Notes: a model not told the origin generated them from the letters alone. Shown: positions 1 through 5,889, counted from the first letter of the stretch. The stretch is 6,144 nucleotides of DNA from Chlamydiota bacterium (GCA_021772215.1 JAJFMK010000275.1:1-6144); one strand, 5' to 3'. Made by a program: numbers and translations.

Positions 1-1623
1 TAGCAAGAGAGAGCGTTTTCGCTCTTTGCGCACTTCCTGCTCCATTCTTCCCAGCGAGTGGCCCTCATAGTCGACAAAGTGAAAAAAGCGCCTCAATTGC
101 GGTAACTTTTCTGAGACCTGCCTCGCCATCTCCTGCGCCACCCAGCGGTAGGAGGGGTGGCCGGCAGCGGCGGAGCGAAGCTCTGTCAACCACTGCAGAG
201 CGCGCAGGTTGATCTTAAAGTACCAGCGGATGTTGTAGGCGAGAGGGACGACGTACTGCGCCTCTAAGGGAAAGCTCTTTTGAATCTCTTCGAAGCAGCT
301 TTTGGCTCTGGCCATCGCCTCGCGGTAGGGCCTCTCCATATCTGTTCCCAAGATCTCCTCGGGGATATAGTATCCCAAATCTGTTGTGAGGCGCTGTCTC
401 TCTTGTGTCAACGTTCTGTGGCGCTGCAGATCGCGGTAGATGCCAAAGTCGGCGCTTAAGTCGAAGGTAAAGAAGATATGCTCAAGCGCTCTTGGCGATT
501 TGTGGCGGCGCATCTTTCTAGGAGCGCAAGCGCTGTGAAGTATCTCCTCTTTTTCCTCTTCGGAAAGTTTTTTCGCGATCTTCTTGATTTCCTCTAGAGG
601 CATGTTGCACTCCTCATAAAGGAGGGCCGCAACAACGCTCTCAATGGCGTTTTCGTCGCTCTCAATCAGTTTGACGCTGCGCCCTTCTGTGGGAGTGTAG
701 GGTGGGACAAACATTTCAGTCGCTCGCTTTAACCCCTCTTTGAGCTCTGATGAGAAGAGACGATAGCCCTGGTCGGTGTGGTGATCGATATCGGAGCGTC
801 GAACAAAGGAGGGGATCACCTTCGCCAGCTCCCGATTTGAATCGAGGCCTAGCTTTTGCATCTCGCTTAAGGGGTGCGCATTGAGCTTATGGATCAGCGC
901 CTCATAGAAGCGGCCGTTACCGAAGAAGCCAACGTTGGTTAAAGTAGCTGCCGGCAGAAGGCCACGCAGACAGTCTAACACTTTGGCGCGCAAAGCAGCT
1001 GTATAGGCGCCGCTCGACTGACCCTCCGCTTGGGGAAAGCTCTTTTTTAGCTGCTCTGTTAAGGGAGGAATCAGCGCCGAGTAGGTTTCAAATAGATGGT
1101 CTAAACAGCTCTCATAGCTCTTACCATAGGGCGAATTCATGATCTTCGGTTCGCGAAGATAGCGATAGGCGCCATTAACTTTTTGGTCAAAATAGACATA
1201 GCGAGCGGACTTTTCTAAGGGAGAGCCGCCGATGCGGCAGTCCTGAACTACCTTGGCGGCGAGCATCGAGATATTTTCCATTGCTATATGAGCGCCGCCC
1301 AGCTCTCCAATCGAATCGTCGCCATAGCCATCGAGGATGCGGTCGTAGAAGTTTTGCGCCTTCGTGATGGCGAGCATCTGCTGATGATCATCTCCCTCTT
1401 TGAGGGCGCAGATCTCTTTAAACTGACTCTCATCCTCTCCTAGGACAAACTCTTTAAGAAGAAGTCGCTTTAGGCCGAGCTTCGATCTGGAGTATCTCGA
1501 AAAGAGCGCCCCTTTGATCACTTCGGGGAGATTTTTCAGAGCAAAGACGTCCGAAGCACTGTTTGTGACAAATTTATTAAGTAGCATCTCCTCTTCGGGA
1601 GAAAAAGTTTCATTTTCATCCAT
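1..1623 (-). CDS. thyX: Two-domain FAD-dependent thymidylate synthase ThyX (3' end beyond window)
   Basis: The reading frame is open from an ATG at 1623 down to base 1, giving 541 codons with no stop, so the C-terminus lies outside the window. ThyX methylates dUMP to dTMP in the cytoplasm using methylene-tetrahydrofolate, FAD and NADPH, replacing ThyA. Classical ThyX is about 220-250 aa; this protein carries two ThyX-like halves, the long form typical of Chlamydiae. In the first half I see SPLEKSARYVYF (residues 134-145), matching the SxRY end of the ThyX signature, and GFFGNGRFYEAL (232-243). The second half has RHRTLTQERQR (401-411), the RHR signature, followed by NIRWYFKINLRALQWLTELR (464-483), matching the conserved NxR...R...AQWEIR block. 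At the signature position where classical ThyX has serine (RHR-X7-S) there is Arg411, and the first half lacks RHR. No clear ribosome binding site precedes the ATG. The start is supported by the acidic N-terminus and the gap to the divergent gene. Confidence 0.88.
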   Translation of the reverse strand, partial: MDENETFSPEEEMLLNKFVTNSASDVFALKNLPEVIKGALFSRYSRSKLGLKRLLLKEFVLGEDESQFKEICALKEGDDHQQMLAITKAQNFYDRILDGYGDDSIGELGGAHIAMENISMLAAKVVQDCRIGGSPLEKSARYVYFDQKVNGAYRYLREPKIMNSPYGKSYESCLDHLFETYSALIPPLTEQLKKSFPQAEGQSSGAYTAALRAKVLDCLRGLLPAATLTNVGFFGNGRFYEALIHKLNAHPLSEMQKLGLDSNRELAKVIPSFVRRSDIDHHTDQGYRLFSSELKEGLKRATEMFVPPYTPTEGRSVKLIESDENAIESVVAALLYEECNMPLEEIKKIAKKLSEEEKEEILHSACAPRKMRRHKSPRALEHIFFTFDLSADFGIYRDLQRHRTLTQERQRLTTDLGYYIPEEILGTDMERPYREAMARAKSCFEEIQKSFPLEAQYVVPLAYNIRWYFKINLRALQWLTELRSAAAGHPSYRWVAQEMARQVSEKLPQLRRFFHFVDYEGHSLGRMEQEVRKERKRSLLL

Positions 1624-1641
1624 AAGAATCCAGTTTCGCAC

Positions 1642-1667
1642 AAAAGTTCCATTTTTTTGGAACTTTT
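1642..1667. promoter_or_regulatory. Perfect 9-bp dyad in the thyX / glycosyltransferase divergent intergenic region
   Basis: AAAAGTTCC (1642-1650) and GGAACTTTT (1659-1667) are exact reverse complements separated by 8 bases that are almost all T. The dyad sits in the 73-bp gap between two divergent start codons (1623 minus and 1697 plus). It could be an operator serving either gene. A weak plus-strand promoter, TTGGAA (1657-1662) and TATTCT (1681-1686) with an 18-bp spacer, would overlap its right arm. A T-run follows the right arm, so it also looks like a weak hairpin terminator, but a terminator makes little sense between divergent genes. The dyad is seen directly; its role is inferred. Confidence 0.4.
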
Positions 1668-1696
1668 TTCAGCTATGCCCTATTCTCCATTACGTT

Positions 1697-2608
1697 ATGA
1701 AAACTTCGCGCAATCTTTTTCTCTTTTTTCTGATGATGGCTCTGCCTATAGGGGCGGGTGAGCCGGCTATCTACCTCAATAAAAATTGCGGACGTCTTGG
1801 TGACCGGCTCCTCTTTGTGGCGGAAGGGATCTGGCTCTCTATGATGTTCAACCTCCCTCTGGTTGTCGAAAGCTTTGAATACTCCGACTCCTTTGCTTTT
1901 GATCAGCAGTATCCTAAGCTCAAAAATAGCCCCTATTGGAACTACCGTAAGCTGCCGATTAAGAGAGCTTCAGAGATTGATCCCCAAAGAGAAAATATTC
2001 TCTACGCCCCCGATTTTGGAGTTCCCTACGCTGAAGAGAGGCTTGTACGCTATACAACAAGAAGTGATGAGTACCAAATCGATTGGAAGGATCCCAAATT
2101 TCAAGAGGCGCTGGCGCGAGCCTTTAAGCCATTGGAGTCGATTCCCCTGGTAACGCCTCCTGATGACCATATCTCAATTGCTGTGCATGTGCGTACTGGT
2201 GGAGCCGTGGATAAATCCTACGCTCCGAAGGCGCTTCCCGAAAAGTTTACCTCTGTCTCATGGGCTCTTGAAAAGATTAAAGAGATCTATGAGCTCACCG
2301 GTCATCAACCCACCTATGTACACATCTTTACCGACTCGACAGATCCAAAGGCACTTTTGGAAGGGTTTAAGAGGAGGCTACTCTCTCCCAATCTTATTGT
2401 CGACACTGTAGTAGAAAATCAGTCGAAGCAGGCGATCCTCACCGACCTCTATTCGATGATGCATTTCGATTATCTCATCTGCCCACAGTCTAGCTTCTCC
2501 TTTATGGCGTGGCTTCTCGGCAACCACAAGCTCACCTTCCGCCAGGGAAAAACGAAATTTGTTCAAGGAACGCTTATTGTGAATTCTGAATATAAAATCT
2601 TAGGATAG
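1697..2608 (+). CDS. Signal-peptide-bearing GT11/fucosyltransferase-like glycosyltransferase
   Basis: This 303-aa protein is probably a GT-B glycosyltransferase related to alpha-1,2-fucosyltransferases (GT11) and the O-fucosyltransferase/NodZ group. NCGRLGDRLLFVAEGIWLSM (residues 30-49) resembles the GGLGNQxFQYAxxxxLA opening of GT11. ISIAVHVRTGG (159-169) corresponds to the HxRxGD donor-binding motif, here without the Asp. IFTDSTDP (210-217) resembles the FSDD segment, and DLYSMMHFDYLICPQSSFSF (250-269) resembles the DxxxMxxCxxxIxxNSSFSWW block. The N-terminus, basic MKTSRN followed by a hydrophobic run to about residue 20, looks like a Sec signal peptide or membrane anchor, which is odd for an enzyme using nucleotide sugars. 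The frame stays open upstream to an ATG at 1514, but that start would overlap thyX by 110 bp and bury the signal, so 1697 is chosen. No Shine-Dalgarno is visible. Donor and acceptor are unknown; fold assignment is moderate, fucosyl specificity weak. Confidence 0.65.
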   Translation: MKTSRNLFLFFLMMALPIGAGEPAIYLNKNCGRLGDRLLFVAEGIWLSMMFNLPLVVESFEYSDSFAFDQQYPKLKNSPYWNYRKLPIKRASEIDPQRENILYAPDFGVPYAEERLVRYTTRSDEYQIDWKDPKFQEALARAFKPLESIPLVTPPDDHISIAVHVRTGGAVDKSYAPKALPEKFTSVSWALEKIKEIYELTGHQPTYVHIFTDSTDPKALLEGFKRRLLSPNLIVDTVVENQSKQAILTDLYSMMHFDYLICPQSSFSFMAWLLGNHKLTFRQGKTKFVQGTLIVNSEYKILG

Positions 2609-2624
2609 AGAGGGACTTGCAAAA
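2609..2624 (+). repeat. Left terminal inverted repeat of the 184-bp element
   Basis: AGAGGGACTTGCAAAA is the exact reverse complement of 2777-2792. The match stops at the outer edge (G at 2608, T at 2793), which defines the element boundary. Confidence 0.8.
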
Positions 2625-2667
2625 TTGCTTTGCCTGGAAAAATTGGGGATTTTAAAGCATATTTCGT

Positions 2668-2686
2668 GTGACAGCGAAGCTGCCAC
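2668..2686. repeat. Internal hairpin of the 184-bp element (GTG-A-CAGC / GCTG-C-CAC)
   Basis: CAGC (2672-2675) and GCTG (2679-2682) pair around a GAA loop. After one A/C mismatch, GTG (2668-2670) and CAC (2684-2686) extend the stem. It lies just inside the left arm of the element. Confidence 0.55.
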
Positions 2687-2702
2687 GGTCAATTCGACGA
2701 CG

Positions 2703-2720
2703 TCGACCCTTGAGGGTCGA
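2703..2720. repeat. Internal 8-bp hairpin of the 184-bp element
   Basis: TCGACCCT (2703-2710) and AGGGTCGA (2713-2720) are perfect reverse complements separated by only TG. The context widens it: TCAATTCGAC (2689-2698) also resembles the reverse complement of GTCGATTGA (2716-2724) with one extra T, so two alternative foldings of the centre are possible. Confidence 0.65.
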
Positions 2721-2776
2721 TTGAGGAGAAGAGACGAAAATAGGCATTAAAAGGGCATTTTTAACGGGCGAATGAG

Positions 2777-2792
2777 TTTTGCAAGTCCCTCT
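2777..2792 (-). repeat. Right terminal inverted repeat of the 184-bp element
   Basis: TTTTGCAAGTCCCTCT is the exact reverse complement of 2609-2624. Its outer edge is only 19 bp from the methyltransferase start codon, so the element may influence expression of that gene. Confidence 0.8.
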
Positions 2793-2798
2793 TCAACG

Positions 2799-2804
2799 TA
2801 TAAT
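2799..2804 (+). promoter_or_regulatory. Consensus -10 box (TATAAT) immediately before the methyltransferase
   Basis: A perfect TATAAT ends 7 bases before the ATG at 2812, which would place the transcription start at or within a base or two of the start codon. The nearest -35-like hexamer is TTGCAA (2779-2784, four of six matches), inside the right terminal repeat. Its 14-bp spacer is shorter than the usual 16-18. The box is clear by sequence; its use as a promoter is inferred. Confidence 0.4.
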
Positions 2805-2811
2805 TTAGTTT

Positions 2812-3555
2812 ATGTCAACAAGTTGGGAAAAGTCGAGTGATTGGTACGGTAATCTCGTGGGCGAGAAGGGCCACTACTACCATCAAAAGGTAATATTCCC
2901 TGCGCTCAAGAAGCTGCTCCCTCTCAAATCTGGTGACTCTCTTTTAGATATGGGCGCAGGCCAGGGCATCTTCGCCAAGATAGCTCCAGAAAGTATAGAG
3001 TATGTCGGCATCGACCTCTCCCCCTCTCTCATCAAACAGGCCAAAGCGAAAGCAAAAAAGGGACAAAGTTTCCTCGTCGCTGATGCAACAAAGAAGCTAG
3101 ATATTCCATCTGATCACTTTGACTATGCCCTAGCAAACCTCTCCCTCCAAAATATGGAGAGACCCGACCTTGCCATCAAAAATATCGGCAGGCACCTAAA
3201 AAAAGGCGGAACAGCTGCCCTCGTCCTCAACCACCCCTGTTTCAGAGCCCCACGCCTCACCTCCTGGGGCGTCGATCCTGGCAACAACATCCAGTACCGC
3301 CGCGTCAACAGCTACTTAAGCCCCCAAAAGATCCCGATCGAAATGCAGCCGGGTAAAAAAGATAAGAAGAGCACCTGGACAACCCACTTTCCCCTATCTT
3401 ACTGGTTCGACGCCGCCAAGAATGCAGACCTTGTCGTCACTGACCTCCAAGAGCTATGTTCTGATAAAATGAGCACAGGTAAGCAGGCAAAAAGAGAAAA
3501 CCGCGCCCGCGCCGAATTCCCCCTCTTTATGATTCTACTCTTGCGCCGCCTCTGA
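2812..3555 (+). CDS. Class I SAM-dependent methyltransferase (Methyltransf_11 / UbiE-like fold)
   Basis: This 247-aa cytoplasmic enzyme transfers a methyl group from S-adenosylmethionine to an unknown acceptor. The Rossmann-fold motifs appear in order: motif I LLDMGAGQG (residues 44-52), the acidic end of strand 2 YVGIDLS (64-70), DATKKLDIPSDHFDYALANL (91-110) for motifs II-IV, and HLKKGGTAALVLNHPCF (128-144). NHPCFRAPR plus QYRRVNSYLSPQKIPIEM (161-178) matches a widespread but uncharacterised bacterial methyltransferase subgroup as I remember it. The substrate-binding C-terminal part is short and basic. The length is normal and all SAM-binding residues look intact. The start is kept at 2812 because the conserved helix before motif I needs the N-terminus, although there is no Shine-Dalgarno. 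It follows the palindromic element and ends convergently inside the LRR gene. It could act on a small molecule, quinone or macromolecule; the sequence does not decide. Confidence 0.82.
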   Translation: MSTSWEKSSDWYGNLVGEKGHYYHQKVIFPALKKLLPLKSGDSLLDMGAGQGIFAKIAPESIEYVGIDLSPSLIKQAKAKAKKGQSFLVADATKKLDIPSDHFDYALANLSLQNMERPDLAIKNIGRHLKKGGTAALVLNHPCFRAPRLTSWGVDPGNNIQYRRVNSYLSPQKIPIEMQPGKKDKKSTWTTHFPLSYWFDAAKNADLVVTDLQELCSDKMSTGKQAKRENRARAEFPLFMILLLRRL

Positions 3556-4431
3556 TTGGTGCTCTCGGATGTGCTTCGAAATATCGCTTAGATCACAATG
3601 ACATTTTTCAACCAACTTCGGATTATCCTCAAACGATACCACTTCCAATTGGAGAATTGACTTCGGCAAGTTTAAAATATTACAATTTCTGGCCACTAGT
3701 GTAGATAAAGCCCACCGTCTATCCTGATTGGTCTTCATGGATTCTGGAGCTTTTAATTCAGAAAGACTGGGATTTTCGCTTATACGCAATTTACTCACAG
3801 CGGCAAAGTTACTTAAATCTACAGAGGTCAATCCTGTGTTGCGGAGACTAAGAGCATCGAAATTCGCTAACCTCTTAGACCCAAGATTCTTAATAGCCTC
3901 ACCTAGCGGGTTCCTGTCGAGTTCGACGTAAATCTTGGAGTTTTTTAATTCGCCAAAAAAACAGCTGGGAAACTCACTAAAGTTATTTCCTATGAGGTTG
4001 ATTTCACACCCTGAGTCTAGGTCACACTGCTGAAGGAAGTCATCCGGCAAAGTCTGCAAATTAAAGTTTGATAAATTTACATAGGGAAGCACTTTACCTT
4101 TGGCATGAGCTTGTGCTTTCTTTATTTCCTGATTGATGAGTTCAAGCTCCTGCTCTGTAAGTTGAGGTTTTTGCGCATTAGATGCGTTTTCAGTTGCGTT
4201 CTGCAAGATCAAATGAGCAACAGTAGTTATGAGCACTAGCGCGCACGCTGTCAAAACCGTTGCGCAACTTGTAAGGTAGAGAGCTCCAATGGCAGCGCTA
4301 CTAGCCCACCAGCTGCGGCTTTGAAAAAGTTCTGTCGCTGCCTGTTTAACCTTCTCGTAGAGTTCATTTGGTTCAACTGCTTGGGAACCCGCACCGCTGC
4401 TATCGACTGAACCTACATCTCCCGGTCTCAT
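3535..4431 (-). CDS. LRR protein with bilobed hydrophobic segment, candidate inclusion-membrane/effector protein
   Basis: This 298-aa protein is not recognised by name. The N-terminus (1-40) is Ser/Gly/Ala-rich and polar, without a Sec signal. Residues 41-76 are almost purely hydrophobic with a small break (TSCATVLTAC), long enough for a two-helix hairpin. A charged linker with helix-forming character follows (90-112). From about 115 to 272 there are roughly seven irregular leucine-rich repeats, for example VNLSNFNLQTLP, INLIGNNFSEFP, LSLRNTGLTSV, LRISENPSLSEL and VSFEDNPKL. LRRs usually mediate protein binding. A polar N-terminus plus a bilobed hydrophobic region is how chlamydial Inc (type III secreted, inclusion-membrane) proteins look, so a host-facing role is plausible but inferred. 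The start has a good Shine-Dalgarno. It lies 53 bp after the M56 peptidase gene on the same strand and is paralogous to the LRR fragment at 5890-6144. Sampled G+C (about 38 % over 3601-3780) is below that of its neighbours. Confidence 0.75.
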   Translation of the reverse strand: MRPGDVGSVDSSGAGSQAVEPNELYEKVKQAATELFQSRSWWASSAAIGALYLTSCATVLTACALVLITTVAHLILQNATENASNAQKPQLTEQELELINQEIKKAQAHAKGKVLPYVNLSNFNLQTLPDDFLQQCDLDSGCEINLIGNNFSEFPSCFFGELKNSKIYVELDRNPLGEAIKNLGSKRLANFDALSLRNTGLTSVDLSNFAAVSKLRISENPSLSELKAPESMKTNQDRRWALSTLVARNCNILNLPKSILQLEVVSFEDNPKLVEKCHCDLSDISKHIREHQSEAAQE

Positions 4432-4436
4432 GCTCT

Positions 4437-4443
4437 CTCCTTT
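4437..4443 (-). promoter_or_regulatory. Ribosome binding site of the LRR gene
   Basis: On the minus strand AAAGGAG lies 5 bases before the ATG at 4431. It fixes that start codon and contrasts with the absence of a Shine-Dalgarno before thyX, the glycosyltransferase and the methyltransferase. Confidence 0.7.
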
Positions 4444-4484
4444 GATTAGCTAGCCGCTTATGATGCAAAAGTGGACAGGAGTTG

Positions 4485-5471
4485 TCAAAAGAAAAGACAG
4501 CTGAGGATAGCGAGGAGGGCGAAGGTGATACCGGCTGTAGCCATCACCATCTGGCGCTCTTGGTAGCAGTTTTGTTGACCTAGGAGGAGCTTAAGGCGAC
4601 TCATTGACATCTTCGTCCTTGTTGCGAAGAAGCAGAGCGCCTCTGTACGGTTTTTGGACCGCCTGCTCACTTTTAAGATCGCTTCGGCTAGGGAGTGCGG
4701 CTCGATGCCGTAGTTGAAGATGGCCTGGTCGGAGGCGATCTCTTGGTCACGCTCGATGCGGTTGATCCAGCCGCGTAGAGGGAGCCACCAAAAGAGAGCC
4801 GCAGTAGCTTCAAAGAGAAGTCGCATCAGCGGATCTTTAAAGCGTAAGTGCTCTAATTCATGGGAGATGATCGCTTCAAACTCCTCTTGGGTTGTCTCAT
4901 TTTCTTTGGGAAGGAGAATTCGATTCGGGGCAAGTGCAACAGGAATGAGGATCTTATCACTCTCAAGAAGACGCACATTAAAGCGCTGTAGCATCAGCCT
5001 CAACATCGGAGACTGAACGGACCTCTGAGAGATTTCTGCTTCATGGATGAGTTTTTGAACCTGTCGGCGCAAAAGGAGCATCTCAACCGCTCTTTTTGAG
5101 AGCATAAGGAGGCCTACTCCACAGAAAACCCAAAGAAGAAACATCGAAAACCAGCCGATCTGTCCGTCAAGATGTGTCACTAACGAGATGCGGTTTGAAT
5201 AGAGATACTCTTTTAGCTGTGGCGTGAACTGTTCTAAAAAGAATTTTTGAACACAGCTAGCGCAGCTTAAGGGGTTGAAATAGTCGCCAAGGCTCAAACG
5301 TTTAAAAAAGAGATCGATGCCTAAACTGGCAAAAGGAAGAAGCCTTAAAAAGGCCCTCAACCTAAAGTGCTGAATGCGGAAGATGAGAAAGAAGGACTCC
5401 ACAGCAAAGGCGACCGTTGTGAAGGCGAGCCAGCTGCTTAAGACAAATGAGAGAAGAGAGAAGGGATTCAT
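4485..5471 (-). CDS. M56-family (BlaR1/MecR1-type) membrane zinc metallopeptidase without sensor domain
   Basis: This 328-aa polytopic membrane protein has hydrophobic segments near residues 5-31, 42-56, 107-124, 214-230 and 310-328. The zinc site is explicit: HELEH (204-208, HExxH) and the downstream glutamate in ERDQEIASD (240-248, probably Glu244). The preceding APNRILLP (181-188) is also typical of M56 peptidases. In S. aureus BlaR1 and MecR1, a C-terminal penicillin-binding domain senses beta-lactam and the peptidase activity leads to loss of the BlaI/MecI repressor. Here the protein ends in a final membrane helix, so that sensor domain is absent and the signal is unknown. CASC (70-73) and an adjacent loop of roughly 50 residues could face outward and sense something. 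The start overlaps the stop of the repressor gene by 4 bp (ATGA), preceded by GAGGGGG (5477-5483), indicating translational coupling. Confidence 0.85.
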   Translation of the reverse strand: MNPFSLLSFVLSSWLAFTTVAFAVESFFLIFRIQHFRLRAFLRLLPFASLGIDLFFKRLSLGDYFNPLSCASCVQKFFLEQFTPQLKEYLYSNRISLVTHLDGQIGWFSMFLLWVFCGVGLLMLSKRAVEMLLLRRQVQKLIHEAEISQRSVQSPMLRLMLQRFNVRLLESDKILIPVALAPNRILLPKENETTQEEFEAIISHELEHLRFKDPLMRLLFEATAALFWWLPLRGWINRIERDQEIASDQAIFNYGIEPHSLAEAILKVSRRSKNRTEALCFFATRTKMSMSRLKLLLGQQNCYQERQMVMATAGITFALLAILSCLFF

Positions 5472-5845
5472 TTTTTCCCCCTCTTCTCTTTTGCCTCCCT
5501 CACCAGTCTCTCCATCTCCTCTAGATCATCGTCGGAGAGATCATCGGCTGATTCTATGAGATGGGTGACAAGGGTTGAGGTTTTGAGGCCGAAGAACTTC
5601 TGCTTAACCTTTTCAATTAAAGATTGAGCACTGGCCGGCGCTACCAGCCAGTACTCGTACTGCAGACCCGCCTTCTCACGGGCGAGCTGTCCTTTGACTG
5701 CCAGGCGGCTCATCACCGTCATAATGGTGTTGTAGTTATCTACCTCACCTAAAAGACGGTGAACATCCTTAACAGTTAGTCTCTTACCACTTCGGAGCAG
5801 ATAAAGTATTTGCGATTCCAGCTCACCATGTGCGCGCCTGACCAT
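5468..5845 (-). CDS. BlaI/MecI/CopY-family winged-helix transcriptional repressor
   Basis: This 125-aa cytoplasmic DNA-binding protein has the usual family length. Residues 5-66 form the winged helix: GELESQILYLL (7-17), TVKDVHRLLG (24-33), recognition helix NYNTIMTVMSRLAVKG (37-52) and the wing LAREKAGLQYEYW (54-66). The C-terminal part (75-120), FFGLKTSTLVTHLIESADD followed by acidic LSDDDLEEMERLV, matches the dimerisation helices of BlaI. Family members bind short dyads as dimers and are inactivated by a partner M56 protease or, in CopY, by metal. There is no Cys cluster, so metal sensing of the CopY type is unlikely. The partner protease gene overlaps its end. The ATG at 5845 has AAGGGAG 6 bases upstream, and a fitting operator lies 30 bp upstream, so autorepression is likely. 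What else it controls is open; the flanking LRR genes are the nearest candidates. Confidence 0.88.
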   Translation of the reverse strand: MVRRAHGELESQILYLLRSGKRLTVKDVHRLLGEVDNYNTIMTVMSRLAVKGQLAREKAGLQYEYWLVAPASAQSLIEKVKQKFFGLKTSTLVTHLIESADDLSDDDLEEMERLVREAKEKRGKK

Positions 5846-5851
5846 GCCAAA

Positions 5852-5858
5852 CTCCCTT
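5852..5858 (-). promoter_or_regulatory. Ribosome binding site of the BlaI-family gene
   Basis: On the minus strand AAGGGAG stands 6 bases before the ATG at 5845 and supports that start over internal alternatives. Confidence 0.65.
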
Positions 5859-5874
5859 GGTTTGCTCCAAGTGT

Positions 5875-5888
5875 ACTACAATCGTAGT
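5875..5888. promoter_or_regulatory. Probable BlaI-type operator dyad
   Basis: ACTAC (5875-5879) and GTAGT (5884-5888) form a perfect inverted repeat with a 4-base centre, ACTACAATCGTAGT. It matches the TACANNTGTA core used by CopY/BlaI-family repressors at all but one position (CGTA in place of TGTA). It lies 30 bp upstream of the repressor start and 1 bp after the stop of the preceding LRR gene, where it could block a minus-strand promoter. A -10-like TACGAT (5886-5881, minus strand) lies inside the dyad, but no good -35 is visible. Confidence 0.6.
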
Positions 5889-5889
5889 T

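Larger units (their letters stand above)
2609..2792. mobile_element. 184-bp MITE-like palindromic element with terminal inverted repeats
   Basis: The first 16 bases (2609-2624, AGAGGGACTTGCAAAA) and the last 16 (2777-2792) are perfect reverse complements. The similarity continues inward with mismatches and resumes strongly at 2650-2667 (TTTTAAAGCATATTTCGT) against 2734-2752, where 17 of 19 aligned positions agree with one gap. The centre holds two further hairpins. There is no open reading frame of note and no transposase, so it fits a non-autonomous, MITE-like element. It begins one base after the glycosyltransferase stop codon. No target-site duplication is visible in the flanks (left GGATAG, right TCAACG). 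Alternatives are a highly structured RNA or an elaborate intergenic terminator; no second copy lies in this window. Confidence 0.55.

Noticed and set aside
1514..1696. Upstream extension of the glycosyltransferase to an ATG at 1514
   Set aside because: It would overlap thyX by 110 bp in antisense and place the hydrophobic signal in the interior. The extra residues are Ser/Phe-rich and look like antisense of thyX.
1863..2566. Several 60-100 codon frames on both strands inside the glycosyltransferase gene
   Set aside because: They are shadows of the coding frame with no family resemblance and no ribosome binding sites.
2609..2792. Simple rho-independent terminator for the glycosyltransferase
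   Set aside because: A 184-bp structure with 16-bp perfect ends and no T-run after a compact stem is far larger than an intrinsic terminator.
4432..4484. Separate promoter for the downstream LRR gene
   Set aside because: Only weak -10/-35-like hexamers with wrong spacing were found in the 53-bp gap, and no operator dyad like that at 5875-5888 is present.
4714..5016. 100-codon plus-strand frame opposite the M56 peptidase
   Set aside because: It is antisense to the zinc-site region, its composition is Arg/Ser-rich as expected of a shadow frame, and no domain is recognisable.
5374..5559. 61-codon plus-strand frame across the repressor/peptidase junction
   Set aside because: It is a low-complexity Ser/Pro/Arg shadow opposite two well-supported genes.
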